Assembly: GCF_026241195.1 (NCBI RefSeq)
Contig: NZ_JAPFQO010000006.1
Location: forward strand, 124,001-188,000
Direction: 5' to 3'
Source: Pontibacter anaerobius
GTDB taxonomy: Bacteria > Bacteroidota > Bacteroidia > Cytophagales > Hymenobacteraceae
DNA: 64,000 bases
Shown: positions 37,015-45,657 of the stretch, piece by piece
Numbering within the stretch: position 1 is the first letter of the stretch
How the letters are laid out: each line of letters begins with the position of its first letter
Program-made: the position numbers and the translations under genes
Notes under the pieces: model-generated
The model's database searches: none
The model's input: the letters and a program-made list of their open reading frames with translations, nothing else
What the model was told of the DNA's origin: nothing

Positions 37015-38058
37015 TTATACTTTACTTCTGCAAACTACAACCAGTGCGTCATCGGTATGGCGTGCGTTATCTTTATAGAGCAGGGCCGCCACCGTGGTTG
37101 GCAAATGCCGGTTAAGCGAATGATACTTGCTCAGGTCCCAACGGGATTTTAGGCCGTCGGAGTGTATGATCAGCGTTCTGTGGCGCCCCCACTCCAGTTC
37201 CTGGTTGTTGAGCGTGGTAGGGATGTTATGGCCCAGAATACCGTTATAAGAGATCAGGTTCTTGTAGGGGGCGCTGCTGCCAAAAGATGTGTCGGGCGTG
37301 TAGAGCTTGCCCGCAATGTTGCCGATACCGCAGTAGCTTATGCGTTGGCTGGAGGCACTTATGTTGGCAACAAAACCCACAGCGCCGCGGGTGCGCTTTA
37401 TACTATGGTGGACCTGGCGCAGCGCATCAGTGGGCAGCAGGGCAGGGGAGGACTTAAACACCTGTACTGCCTGTTGCGATGCTTCGTGCGCATTAGCGCC
37501 GTGGCCCAAACCGTCGAGCGCCAGCAAGTATAACTCAGTGCCTTTTTCTATAATGGCCAGGCCATCGCCGCACAATGTCTCCTTTGGTTTTGGCACCATT
37601 ACATAACCTATTTCGTGGTGCCTTGCAGGCTGTGTTGCACCAGCCTTTGTCGTTTTAAAAATCCTGGAAAGTATAACAGTGCCTATGCCTTGCTGTGAGT
37701 ACAGGTCAAAAACATCGGACTGTCTTTTGATGGCCCCCAAACCCTCGCCGGCTGTACCGAACGTGGAGATGCCGTCCTGCTGCATTCGGTTTGGGTCTGT
37801 CATGCCCGGGCCGTTATCAATACAGATCACCTCTATGCCTTCGGTTGGTGAGTTGCCCAAAGGGCGTACCAACAACTCGCCCCCTTGTGGCGAATGCTTC
37901 GTAAGGTTAGAGGCCATCTCGGCTACCACAATATTGAGCTTGCCTACATCATTAACGGACATGCCGATAGATTCTGCTATGCGTGCAATATCCCGCTTGG
38001 CCATGCTGGCGTAAGATTTATCGGGAATAGCGAAAAGCTGGTGTTGATTAACGTCCAT
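37015..38058 (-). CDS. Fusion of RsbT-like kinase domain and RsbX/SpoIIE-like phosphatase
   Basis: 347 residues. The N-terminal 135 residues carry an RsbT-type ATPase (VVAEMASNLTKHSPQGG, ICIDNGPGMTDPNRM, GTAGEGLGAIKRQSD). The remainder is a PP2C-like phosphatase of the RsbX type, with metal-binding Asp in GDGLAIIEKG, ALDGLGHGANA, IHSDGLKS and TDDALVVV. In stressosome systems RsbT-like kinases phosphorylate RsbR/RsbS and RsbX resets them. Both activities are in one chain here. It overlaps the preceding RsbT gene by 11 bp. Confidence 0.9.
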   Translation of the reverse strand: MDVNQHQLFAIPDKSYASMAKRDIARIAESIGMSVNDVGKLNIVVAEMASNLTKHSPQGGELLVRPLGNSPTEGIEVICIDNGPGMTDPNRMQQDGISTFGTAGEGLGAIKRQSDVFDLYSQQGIGTVILSRIFKTTKAGATQPARHHEIGYVMVPKPKETLCGDGLAIIEKGTELYLLALDGLGHGANAHEASQQAVQVFKSSPALLPTDALRQVHHSIKRTRGAVGFVANISASSQRISYCGIGNIAGKLYTPDTSFGSSAPYKNLISYNGILGHNIPTTLNNQELEWGRHRTLIIHSDGLKSRWDLSKYHSLNRHLPTTVAALLYKDNARHTDDALVVVCRSKV

Positions 38059-38452
38059 GCTTCCAGTGTATGATGGTTACGGTAGTACCCTCGCCAGGTA
38101 TGCTGTTGATGTCGAACTCGTTTACGAGGCGCTTCGCCCCAGGTAGCCCCAGACCCAGGCTCTTACCTGTGGAGAAGCCATCCTGCATAGCCTGTTGCAC
38201 ATTGGTTATACCAGGGCCCTGGTCCATAAAAATAAGCCTGATTCCGGACTGTGCATTCTTGCTTACGGTTTCCAGCATCACTTTTCCGCCATTGGCATAC
38301 TTCAGCATGTTCCGGACAAGTTCGCTGGCAGCTGTAATAAGCTTAGTCTGGTTTACCAGGCTCATGCCTATTTTGGTGCTTAGCTCGCGAACCCGGTTCC
38401 TGAAAGGTACTACATCTTGCTCTCGCACGATTTGCATCGTGTCTTTAGTCAT
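38048..38452 (-). CDS. rsbT: RsbT-like serine/threonine kinase (anti-sigma-type ATPase)
   Basis: 134 residues from the ATG at 38452, which overlaps the RsbS stop by 8 bp. An ATG at 38491 would add 13 residues inside the upstream gene and is less likely. Motifs: TAASELVRNMLKYANGGKV (N box), FMDQGPGITNVQQAM (G1) and GLGLPGAKRLVNEFDI (G2). RsbT phosphorylates the RsbS and RsbR STAS domains and is released to activate a downstream partner. The partner here is probably the phosphatase/kinase fusions encoded next. It is the central gene of the RST module. Confidence 0.9.
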   Translation of the reverse strand: MTKDTMQIVREQDVVPFRNRVRELSTKIGMSLVNQTKLITAASELVRNMLKYANGGKVMLETVSKNAQSGIRLIFMDQGPGITNVQQAMQDGFSTGKSLGLGLPGAKRLVNEFDINSIPGEGTTVTIIHWKHGR

Positions 38453-38852
38453 TACTATCATCAGGCTCCTCCTCGTCTTCTTCAGGATCATTCATGACGC
38501 CTATTTTGTCTCGTAAAAGCTCCATGCCTTTTTCCACGTCCAGGGCAGTGTACACGCCCTGCAGCGTAAGGCCAAGCTCCACCAGCGTAATGGCTACGGC
38601 AGGCTGCATGCCCACCACCACTGTCTCAGCATCCATGATCCGCGACATAGAGGCAATGTTGCCCAGAATGCGGCCCATAAAGGAGTCTACTATACTTACT
38701 GCGGAAATATCGATGAGCACACCTCTTGCGCCGGTTTTGCTCACCATACTAATCAAGTCATTTTCCAGGTTCAGGGCCAACCGGTCGTACAGGTCCACTT
38801 GTATGGTTACAAGCAGGAACGGGCCCATCTTCAGAATTGGAATTCTATCCAT
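38445..38852 (-). CDS. rsbS: RsbS-like STAS-domain protein
   Basis: 135 residues, a single STAS domain. The phosphorylatable Ser lies in LIDISAVSIVDSFMGRIL, equivalent to the RsbS Ser59 region. The extended acidic tail (DPEEDEEEPDDSND) is unusual for RsbS. It forms the stressosome core together with RsbR and holds RsbT until phosphorylated. The start ATG gives MDRIPILKMGPFLLVTIQVD, the usual N-terminus. It is 11 bp downstream of rsbR and overlaps rsbT. Confidence 0.9.
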   Translation of the reverse strand: MDRIPILKMGPFLLVTIQVDLYDRLALNLENDLISMVSKTGARGVLIDISAVSIVDSFMGRILGNIASMSRIMDAETVVVGMQPAVAITLVELGLTLQGVYTALDVEKGMELLRDKIGVMNDPEEDEEEPDDSND

Positions 38853-38863
38853 GGTGCTCTATA

Positions 38864-39736
38864 CTATCGGGTAAGGCTGAAGCCTGTGTTCTTGTTTATT
38901 TTTCTCACTTCTACACTGCGCATGCTAAAGGCTAGCTGTAAGGCACTGGCCAGGCTTGCTTTGGTTTTAATATTAGAGAGGTCGATACCCAGGTGAACTA
39001 TGGTCTGGGCAATCTCGGCACGGATACCGCTAATGATACACTCTGCACCCATAAGGCGTGTGGCGCTAACGGTTTTGATCAGGTGCTGTGCTACCAGTGA
39101 GTCTACCGCAGGCACGCCTGAGATATCAAGTATGGCAATGCTGCTGCCTGTGTTCACAATCTCCTCCAGCAGGTTCTCCATCACGATCTGCGTACGGGCA
39201 CTATCCAGGGTACCGATGATTGGCAGGGCCAGGATTCCTTCCCACACACGGATAACCGGGGTGGATATCTCATTGATCTCATCGGTTTGGCGCAGGATCA
39301 CTTCCTCACGGCCTTTGATGAAGGTATCGAAGGTCACCATGCTCAGGTTGTCGAGCAGTTTATGGGTTGTGATCAGCTCCTTGTAAAGTACCTCTGGCTG
39401 CTCACTGTACTTCTCTTCCAGCACCGTGCTGATTGCCTGCTTCAGGCTAAGGACATACATGCCGGTTTCTCGCGGGCTGAAACCCTGGCGGGCACGTGTT
39501 ATAGAAATATCGCTCAGTATCTCCACTACCGGCTCATACTCGGGAGTGTAAATGTTATCCATGTTGCCGCTGGATGTTGCGCGTGCAAGCCCGCTTATTA
39601 ATTCGTCTGATTGGCGGCGCAATTCCTCATTCGAGATAAGGTCATCACGTAGCGATGCATCAGCCAGTTGGTTTTGCATCCAGCTTTCCAGTATTTGCTT
39701 TTTGTTGTTTTGTAATAACTGAGCTATTTTGTTCAT
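38864..39736 (-). CDS. rsbR: RsbR-like stressosome sensor with STAS domain
   Basis: 290 residues. The N-terminal helical domain (about 1-150, IAQLLQNNKKQILESWMQNQL) is the RsbRD-type module rather than the non-heme globin of RsbRA. A linker helix leads to the C-terminal STAS domain with PIIGTLDSARTQ (Thr171-equivalent) and LDISGVPAVDSLVA (Ser at the Thr205-equivalent). RsbR proteins sense stress and form the outer turrets of the stressosome. It is first gene of the minus-strand operon; no TAnnTTTG is obvious upstream. Confidence 0.9.
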   Translation of the reverse strand: MNKIAQLLQNNKKQILESWMQNQLADASLRDDLISNEELRRQSDELISGLARATSSGNMDNIYTPEYEPVVEILSDISITRARQGFSPRETGMYVLSLKQAISTVLEEKYSEQPEVLYKELITTHKLLDNLSMVTFDTFIKGREEVILRQTDEINEISTPVIRVWEGILALPIIGTLDSARTQIVMENLLEEIVNTGSSIAILDISGVPAVDSLVAQHLIKTVSATRLMGAECIISGIRAEIAQTIVHLGIDLSNIKTKASLASALQLAFSMRSVEVRKINKNTGFSLTR

Positions 39737-40166
39737 ATGTCTGCTGTGAGGTTTGTGTGCGTTCTTGGGTTAAAAATTTTTATGATTGTACCTTAAGCCT
39801 AAAGGTATAAAATATATATTGGATTACTGTCCCGAACAGCTTTTAAAGAAAGCACAAGCCTATACATACGGTGAAGTAAGAGAAAGGTAAACGAAGTATG
39901 AACCGCTTCAGTAGAATTCACCTTAATAATGGCGGAGTGGCAAGCTAGGCCGTAAATGCCGCAAATCTATACTTGTAAAAGTGCCTCTGAAGCGTTGGTT
40001 AAATGTTGGTTTCTGTTGAAATTTCAATGTTTTTGCCTCCTGCTGACGCAGATTCTGACGCAAGCGCTACTGACGCAGGAAGTGATGCAAGGTTATTTCT
40101 AGTGTACTGGTGTAGACGATATGTAAGCCGAAGATGTAACTTACATAATACTAGTAAATTGTTTTC
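39737..40166. other. Intergenic region with short direct repeats
   Basis: 430 bp. Three exact TGACGCA words at 40044-40050, 40056-40062 and 40071-40077 form a loose direct repeat. The right part holds the attC-like palindrome listed separately. No other feature is supported. Confidence 0.55.
40095..40159. repeat. attC-like imperfect palindrome 3' of the orphan gene
   Basis: Inner perfect stem TATGTAAG (40120-40127) with CTTACATA (40140-40147) around a GCCGAAG core, and outer CTAGT (40099-40103) with ACTAG (40150-40154). One arm is about 16 bases longer, as in the palindrome at 20707-20787. It lies just beyond the stop of the orphan gene, the same position as at the lipoprotein gene. Confidence 0.5.
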
Positions 40167-40682
40167 TTATTCTGCTTGAAGCAAATATCTTGGAGGAACT
40201 GGTGGTGCCCATAAGTCAATTTGCTTCTTTATCTCTTCTGCTTCTTTTTCTTTTTCATTCCTAACCAAACCACCAATATTTAGTCCCTTCGGGTTGATGA
40301 TACTTCTACCGATAAATATACTTTCCCAACCTAGAAGTGAAGCATTAGTCCTGGTGGCTAGCACCCATTCCTCCAGCTTTTGGATAAATTTACCATCCTT
40401 AGAGCTTTCCCAGTTCAAGTCATCCTTGATTTCTTTTAGCTCCTCAATGCAAGATTCATATAACCCGTCATCTTGTTGCTTAATTTCTCTGTCTAGGAAC
40501 TCTCTCAGTTTTTTTATGTCCCCTTTGGAGTCCAACTTAGCCCTAATAATCGGCTCCTTCTCACACTTTTCATCAATATCAAGTATTTCTTCAACCAGCC
40601 AATTTGAAAGCGACTTTTTTACTAACCCGATTCCAGTAAATAGAATGGTGTTTGACTTTAGTAATTCTACTTCCTTCTTCAT
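40167..40682 (-). CDS. Hypothetical protein in a cassette-like setting
   Basis: 171 residues, cytosolic, rich in Glu and Lys, probably mostly alpha-helical. Contains EECLEELKEIKDD-like stretches and a short segment SLLGWESIFIGRSIINPKGLNIGG. No recognised domain, signal peptide or metal motif. Composition is AT-rich with few TATACTT words. Flanked upstream by the 29-bp element shared with the gene at 20801 and downstream by an attC-like palindrome, so it is probably a single-gene mobile cassette of unknown function. Confidence 0.65.
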   Translation of the reverse strand: MKKEVELLKSNTILFTGIGLVKKSLSNWLVEEILDIDEKCEKEPIIRAKLDSKGDIKKLREFLDREIKQQDDGLYESCIEELKEIKDDLNWESSKDGKFIQKLEEWVLATRTNASLLGWESIFIGRSIINPKGLNIGGLVRNEKEKEAEEIKKQIDLWAPPVPPRYLLQAE

Positions 40683-40720
40683 CTGTTTGAAATTGTTACT
40701 AGCTACTGTGTATAGATTAT

Positions 40721-40749
40721 TATGACGTTTATCTGCAATATGTGCGGAG
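40721..40749 (-). promoter_or_regulatory. Shared 29-bp upstream element, copy 2
   Basis: TATGACGTTTATC, five variable bases, TATGTGCGGAG; starts 39 bp upstream of the ATG (37 bp at copy 1). The match is exact in both conserved blocks. Confidence 0.6.
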
Positions 40750-40891
40750 TAATAGTTGGCTCTCTCAGAGCCGGAATGAAAATAGAAAATCCTTCGACAT
40801 CATGGAAGGGTTAGGAGAAACTTTTGGAGTGTCGGGGTAGAGAGCTCCACCTTTAGTGCCTGGAGATGTAAAAAAGCGGCCTGTGGTGGGG

Positions 40892-40913
40892 TATGTCTGA
40901 AGACTTACGTCAG
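40892..40913. repeat. Short palindromic repeat with GTCTGAAGACTT core
   Basis: ATGTCTGAAGACTTACGTCAG; a close relative is at 59876-59898 (ACAAGTCTGAAGACTTGCG). The core AGTCTGAAGACTT is nearly self-complementary. It looks like a dispersed intergenic repeat. Confidence 0.5.
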
Positions 40914-40935
40914 TTAGTGTCAATTTTGAATCAGT

Positions 40936-40970
40936 AAAAAGGCCCTTTACTCGCTGTAAAGGGCCCTTTA
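40936..40970 (-). terminator. Terminator of tRNA-Pro
   Basis: Perfect 10-bp stem GGCCCTTTAC / GTAAAGGGCC with a 5-base loop, followed on the minus strand by TTTTT. It begins 6 bp after the tRNA. Confidence 0.85.
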
Positions 40971-40975
40971 GTAAG

Positions 40976-41049
40976 TCGGAGTGGCGGGATTCGAACCCAC
41001 GACCTCCAGCACCCCATGCTGGCGCGATACCAGGCTACGCTACACCCCG
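40976..41049 (-). tRNA. tRNA-Pro (anticodon GGG)
   Basis: 74 nt. Acceptor CGGGGTG / CACTCCG with discriminator A, D arm, anticodon stem CCAGC / GCTGG with loop ATGGGGT (GGG at 34-36), and T arm GTGGGTTCGAATCCCGC. CCA is not encoded. It reads CCC/CCU proline codons. Confidence 0.97.
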
Positions 41050-41299
41050 ATTAGGTAAGCAAAATAATGCGGGCACACTAAATTTACAAAATTTCTCACC
41101 TGAAAATATTACCCTATCAAAAGAGAAAACTATACTTTGAATTTAGCTATCAGAGTTCTCTTTAAAGCATATACTTCAAGATCTACAAGTATTATTGTGA
41201 TCTAATCCTATTAATTAAAGTATAAACTCAAAGTGCTAACTTTCAGGAAGAACGCTTGTAAGTAGTTGGCGTATAGCTTATAAAAGTATAAAACTTACT

Positions 41300-41854
41300 A
41301 TGAAAGCACAGGCTGTTAAACAATACATATTTCTCACCATACTTATACTTACAGCTGCGGCTTGCTCCACGGTTAGGGTGCTAGACACCGAGGCCGAGCA
41401 GGGGTTTCAGCTCTCTGAGTACAAGACCTTCGATTTTTATGATGTGGAAGCCAGCGGAGTTGAGCTTGAGCCTTACACGCCGCAACTCGACCATGTAAAG
41501 GAAGAGATAACCAAACAGTTGGAGCAGCGTGGGCTAAGCCGTAGTACTGCCCAGCCTGACCTGAAGATCAACCTTGGGGTAGTGGTGGCCGAGAAAGTAC
41601 AGACCCGCGAAACGAACATCCTGACAGATCCTCCTTTTTATATGGGCCAGCGCCGCTATACCTGGAAGAGCGAGGAAGTAGTGGTGCGCCGGTACCGCGA
41701 AGGCACACTTTCGATGCACCTGGTAGATAATGCCCGTAATGAGCTGGTTTGGCAGGGTGCGGCAGAGGGAGTGATACCAGATGATAACTCCGCCAAGTTG
41801 CAAAACCGCATTAGCAAGGGAATTCAGAAATTGATACAGGAAATACCACAGTAG
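41300..41854 (+). CDS. DUF4136-family lipoprotein
   Basis: 184 residues with lipoprotein signal (LTILILTAAAC, Cys22). The mature domain has FDFYDVEASGVELEPYTPQLDHVKEEITKQLEQRGLSRS, PDLKINLGVV and a late SMHLVDNARNELVWQGAAEG, the pattern of DUF4136 proteins. These are periplasm-facing lipoproteins of unknown function, common in Bacteroidetes. It is a single gene, with several TATACTT words upstream. Confidence 0.87.
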   Translation: MKAQAVKQYIFLTILILTAAACSTVRVLDTEAEQGFQLSEYKTFDFYDVEASGVELEPYTPQLDHVKEEITKQLEQRGLSRSTAQPDLKINLGVVVAEKVQTRETNILTDPPFYMGQRRYTWKSEEVVVRRYREGTLSMHLVDNARNELVWQGAAEGVIPDDNSAKLQNRISKGIQKLIQEIPQ

Positions 41855-41863
41855 GTGGCAGCG

Positions 41864-42427
41864 TTAAGCATTCAGCGAAAACACCTCCTTTTGTGGATTG
41901 GTTAAGGTCTGTTTAGGCTCTTGCTCAGGTGGGGCAATGGTTTTGATAACCCGGGCCGGGTTTCCTACCGCTATAGAATTATCAGGGATATCTTTTACCA
42001 CAACAGAGCCAGCCCCAATTCTTACGTTGTTCCCGATCCTTACTTCACCGATAATGCAAACATTAGAGCCCAATTCCACATTGTCGCCGAGAACAGGTGA
42101 GCCCGAGTAAGAGCCATCCGCCTTGCGAATGTTGCCCAGTGTTGTGGAGTGCCTGATAAAGCAGTTTTTGCCAATAACAGAGCAGCCGTTTACAACCAGC
42201 GCCTGACCATGGCCCAAAACTAAGCCAGGTCCTACGGTAGTCCAGTGGGGTAACTCTATGCAAAGAATCCACTCCACAAATACTTTGTAGAACGCCAGGT
42301 AAGGGAGCCAGATAATTCTGAAAATTTTATTGATGGAAGCAGGGTGAGCAAGCCGGAAGAGTACCATCACGAGCCTTCCTTTCAGGTTGCCTTTGTTGGC
42401 AGCCCAATCCTGAAATATATAGGACAT
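41864..42427 (-). CDS. Serine acetyltransferase-like hexapeptide transferase
   Basis: 187 residues from the ATG at 42427 (MSYIFQDWAANKGNLKGR). A further 25 codons are open upstream but encode basic, unconserved residues. After an N-terminal helical part with a hydrophobic stretch (NKIFRIIWLPYLAFYKVFVEWI) comes the left-handed beta helix: VGPGLVLGHGQALVV, IRHSTTLGNIRK, LGDNVELGSNVCIIGEVRIG and VVVKDIPDNSIAVGNPARVI. This matches the serine O-acetyltransferase / colanic acid acetyltransferase group used on polysaccharide precursors. Its genome neighbours give no pathway. Confidence 0.83.
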   Translation of the reverse strand: MSYIFQDWAANKGNLKGRLVMVLFRLAHPASINKIFRIIWLPYLAFYKVFVEWILCIELPHWTTVGPGLVLGHGQALVVNGCSVIGKNCFIRHSTTLGNIRKADGSYSGSPVLGDNVELGSNVCIIGEVRIGNNVRIGAGSVVVKDIPDNSIAVGNPARVIKTIAPPEQEPKQTLTNPQKEVFSLNA

Positions 42428-42502
42428 ACTACACTTGATTTTAACTGTGAGATAGGCTTTACGAGGGAGCCGTAGCTGACGTTGCATGAGCAGAACTGCC
42501 AA

Positions 42503-42800
42503 CTAAAAGTATAGCCTATAATGTGCGTGTAAAATACTAGCTCGTAACCTGGTTTAGATAAAAGAGAGAGGTCACCTGTCTGTTCACCGGAAGAGGTGGG
42601 GCGAAGGGGGATTTAAAGCACCCTATACTTTTTTCATCCTGAAATAAGTATAGGCTTTTAATGAGATTGCTTATTAAGCTCAGACCTCTAATACAAAAGC
42701 ACTGGAGGTCTGAACTTAGTTATAACATCTTCTCAGAGCCGTCTGCTTAATGCCGGGCGGGACAAAGTATAAATCTGTTATTTTACACAGTTAAAACAAG
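42503..42800. other. Intergenic region without recognised features
   Basis: About 300 bp upstream of the acetyltransferase and downstream of the lipoprotein gene. Two TATACTT-type words (about 42625 and 42767) are present. No RNA gene, repeat or clear promoter seen. Confidence 0.5.
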
Positions 42801-43598
42801 TTACTCGCATGGCTCATAGGTGATATCAACAAGTTCTTCCCGTTCCTTTTCTTTTCCGCCTTTTGCAGATTGGGCCAGTACCATGCCAATACCTTCTACA
42901 TAATACTTTCTTTCAAACACGTCCGGCTCTAGCGCTGTAAATTCTTCGGTACCCAGCGTTTTATGAAACATTCCGTAGGCAACTTTTACTGTTCTCTTAC
43001 TTGGGATCACTCTTCCCTGATCCTCAGCTTCGCCCGGAAAGTACTCCTGGTAATATGTTTCTCCAAGATGGTCGTAAGGGTCTGCCCACATGATAATTCC
43101 CGGCTTGGCACCATCTTCACCAGCCTCCCATGAGCCCTCCGTACTAGCAACACCATCTTCATAAGCTGTGGTAAACTCACCAAAGTACCAAACGTTACCC
43201 TCCACATCCTGTGCATACCAGTCATAGGTGTCTTCCAATACGTTTCCCTCCTCATCTGTCTCTACGACATGAACCACGGTGGTACTTACCCCTAATATTT
43301 CCTTTGTGTCGCAGGTAACTGTCGAGGTAATGTATATTGTTTCTGTTTCGTTGGCCTCTTTGGTAGTACCAACATAGTAGTAAGTCTCTCCGGGTCTCAA
43401 CGGAAAGTAGGGGTTGTCAACTACGGCTACAAAATCGGCAGGGTCTATCTCTACATCCAGGATCTCATCGGCTGTTAACAACTTGATGTCACTTGCGCTC
43501 AGGTTTAGCGGTACAGGATCCAAAGAATCATCCTTGTTACAGGAACTCAGGCCAACAATAAGACAAACTACGAGTAATTTTACATTGAGTGTTTTCAT
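42801..43598 (-). CDS. Hypothetical lipoprotein with acidic beta-rich domain
   Basis: 265 residues starting at MKTLNVKLLVVCLIVGLSSC (Cys20 as lipobox); an ATG 12 bp upstream is possible. The mature protein is acidic with FVAVVDNPYFPLRPGETYYYVG and DWYAQDVEGNVWYFGEFTTAY, segments found in a group of conserved bacterial secreted proteins of unknown function. Probably anchored in the outer membrane. No catalytic motif is certain. It stands alone, with its upstream side facing the repeat at 43842. Confidence 0.7.
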   Translation of the reverse strand: MKTLNVKLLVVCLIVGLSSCNKDDSLDPVPLNLSASDIKLLTADEILDVEIDPADFVAVVDNPYFPLRPGETYYYVGTTKEANETETIYITSTVTCDTKEILGVSTTVVHVVETDEEGNVLEDTYDWYAQDVEGNVWYFGEFTTAYEDGVASTEGSWEAGEDGAKPGIIMWADPYDHLGETYYQEYFPGEAEDQGRVIPSKRTVKVAYGMFHKTLGTEEFTALEPDVFERKYYVEGIGMVLAQSAKGGKEKEREELVDITYEPCE

Positions 43599-43841
43599 AG
43601 AAATGGGCATTGACGTTAAATGAATGAAACAAATTTGAGCAGGGCGCTGTGCTTTGGAGGGATAGAAGCAAAGAGGGATGAAAAATCCCTTAAATGTTAA
43701 ATACGATTATGATAAATTTGGGTTGGTTTTATACTATTATGTGGTGTGCGAGCCACATATACTTTAGTGAAATATTTACTTGCTCTCGCATCATGGCTGA
43801 TGCTGAATGAAATAGACACCGACTAATTATAGTATGCTAAT

Positions 43842-43940
43842 AAAAAAAGCGCCAGCCACTTCTGCAGTAGCTGGCGCCTGAAATTGTACTTGTGCTCTTA
43901 AGTGTACGAATTTCGAACCAGTTTATGGATGATTTGAGGA
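43842..43940. repeat. 99-bp direct repeat, copy 1 (decayed tRNA-Arg 3' end plus terminator)
   Basis: Begins with seven A, then a terminator-type stem GCGCCAGCCACT / AGTAGCTGGCGC, then AAATTGTACTTGTGCTCT and a region with TTTCGAACCA. It aligns without gaps to copy 2 at 49254-49352 with eight mismatches. The hairpin, the 15-base AAATTGTACTTGTGC and the GGTTCGAA of the T arm (minus strand) are shared with the intact tRNA-Arg and its terminator at 50272-50395. Confidence 0.85.
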
Positions 43941-44274
43941 ACTTGATTTCCTAGCTGTGCCTTTTTCCAACCATTTGAAAGTTTAATTTTAGTCAAGCTT
44001 TAGTCAGAATAAGAGAGGGTTTATAACAATCGTGTAATCTTTATTAATCTTTAAAAGACCAGCCTAAAGAATTCGTTGATAGTTGCAATATCGTTTTTGG
44101 AGTATTTTAGCCATAGTCTGATTGTTTAACTTAAAATAAGACTTTTAACATTTAGGGTTTTGCAAGTGGGTGTTTTCGTGCTTGCTTTAAACTTAATATA
44201 TTAATATTTGTATATTAGCTCCTTTATTTTAAGATTGCGATTATTATATTTTTAAACTTAATCATCAAAATGCT

Positions 44275-45501
44275 ATGGAACAAAATTTACCATTACCCCA
44301 AAGAGTCAAATCGACAGCTTGTGACTTGACTAAATTCTCAATACTACTTCTGACACTGGTTCTATGTTGCCTGTCTCCGGGAGTTCTCGCGTTGAATGTA
44401 AGTATTTCTGGAGCGAGTAGTGTATGCCCAAATCAACCGTATACCTATACTGCTTCGGTTAGCACGGAAACAGGTATAGAACCTTGCTCAAACGATTATG
44501 TTTATATTTGGTCAGTGAAAAAAAATGGTGTAACCATCATTAGCAACGACCCTAATAACTCTATGGGTAATTACCAGGTAAGTGGAAACTCCTTCACGCC
44601 CACCTTTCCAAATGAGCTAGGGCAGTTTGAGGTAACTGTTTCTGTACCGAAACCTTGCGTCTGGAATTCGCCAGGCTTTGCCACCAAGGCTGTTTCGATA
44701 TCCTTAATGCCGATTGGGCCAATTACCGGACCCACCGGGCTTTGCCCGGGCAAGAGCTATGTGTTTTCAATCCCAAGTACTAACGATGCTGCCCACTGTT
44801 ACTTCCATTTCGAATATACACGTATAGTTCCGGCGGGATGGTCCGTAGTGGACGTAAATGGAGGGCAATTTACTGTTTCAGTCCCCCTGAGTACCGCGTC
44901 TGGCAATTATCAGATCTCTGTCTATGGAAACCATCCTTTAGGATCCACTCCAGTTTCTACGATAGATGTGCACGTAGGTAACAATAACTCTCCTATGAAT
45001 GTTGTGGGAGAGAACCCCAATGCACCAGGGCCATACTGTGCTGGCGATGTGGCAATATTTAGAGTTACGAACCCGCAACCGGGTATACAGTACACTTGGT
45101 CGGTGAGCCAGGCTAAAATTATCTCTGGACAAGGGACCTCAGAGATTCAAGTCAAGTTCAATTCATCAATCTACAGCAATACAGGAACAGCGCAGGTAAC
45201 TTCCAGTGGATGCACGACTAGTCCGACCTCAACACTATTTTTTAACCTGGAAGACTGTTACGGCGGTTTTGCCGCGTCCCCTAATCCCGCTAGTACCGAA
45301 CTAAAGGTTAGCTTCAAAAGTGAAAACGACAAAGGAAGAAGAATAAGTATAGTCTCGGAGACTGGGAAAACGGTAAAAGAAACAAGGTCACACTCAGCAA
45401 GTATAGTTTTAAATGTCAGGGAAATCCCTGCTGGCACCTACTATTTGAAAATCGTGTCAGATGAGGGCACAAGCGTCAGAAGAATTCTTATTGAGCGATA
45501 A
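44275..45501 (+). CDS. T9SS-sorted secreted protein with PKD/Ig-like repeats
   Basis: 408 residues. A long N-terminal region leads to a signal segment (FSILLLTLVLCCLSPGVLA, cleavage near residue 40). Then come three Ig/PKD-like repeats that start SISGASSVCPNQPYTYTA, GPTGLCPGKSYVFSIP and GPYCAGDVAIFRVTNP. The C-terminal NPASTELKVSFKS to GTSVRRILIER is the type A T9SS sorting domain. The protein is likely surface exposed, with no enzymatic domain. It is AT-rich and lies in the unit bounded by the 99-bp direct repeats. Confidence 0.85.
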   Translation: MEQNLPLPQRVKSTACDLTKFSILLLTLVLCCLSPGVLALNVSISGASSVCPNQPYTYTASVSTETGIEPCSNDYVYIWSVKKNGVTIISNDPNNSMGNYQVSGNSFTPTFPNELGQFEVTVSVPKPCVWNSPGFATKAVSISLMPIGPITGPTGLCPGKSYVFSIPSTNDAAHCYFHFEYTRIVPAGWSVVDVNGGQFTVSVPLSTASGNYQISVYGNHPLGSTPVSTIDVHVGNNNSPMNVVGENPNAPGPYCAGDVAIFRVTNPQPGIQYTWSVSQAKIISGQGTSEIQVKFNSSIYSNTGTAQVTSSGCTTSPTSTLFFNLEDCYGGFAASPNPASTELKVSFKSENDKGRRISIVSETGKTVKETRSHSASIVLNVREIPAGTYYLKIVSDEGTSVRRILIER

Positions 45502-45508
45502 GTCGCGT

Positions 45509-45547
45509 ATTGCCGCAGTCTTTATTTAGGCTGCGGCAATTTTTTGT
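45509..45547 (+). terminator. Terminator of the PKD/T9SS gene
   Basis: Stem TTGCCGCAG / CTGCGGCAA with a 12-base loop followed by TTTTTT. Confidence 0.85.
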
Positions 45548-45657
45548 AAAACATTGATAAATAGGTTGATAGGCTAGCTTTTTTTCTGTACACTTCATCT
45601 TCCCGCTATATGTGCTTTATTTCTACTCTTAGAACAGACGAATCCTTACTGACTACA

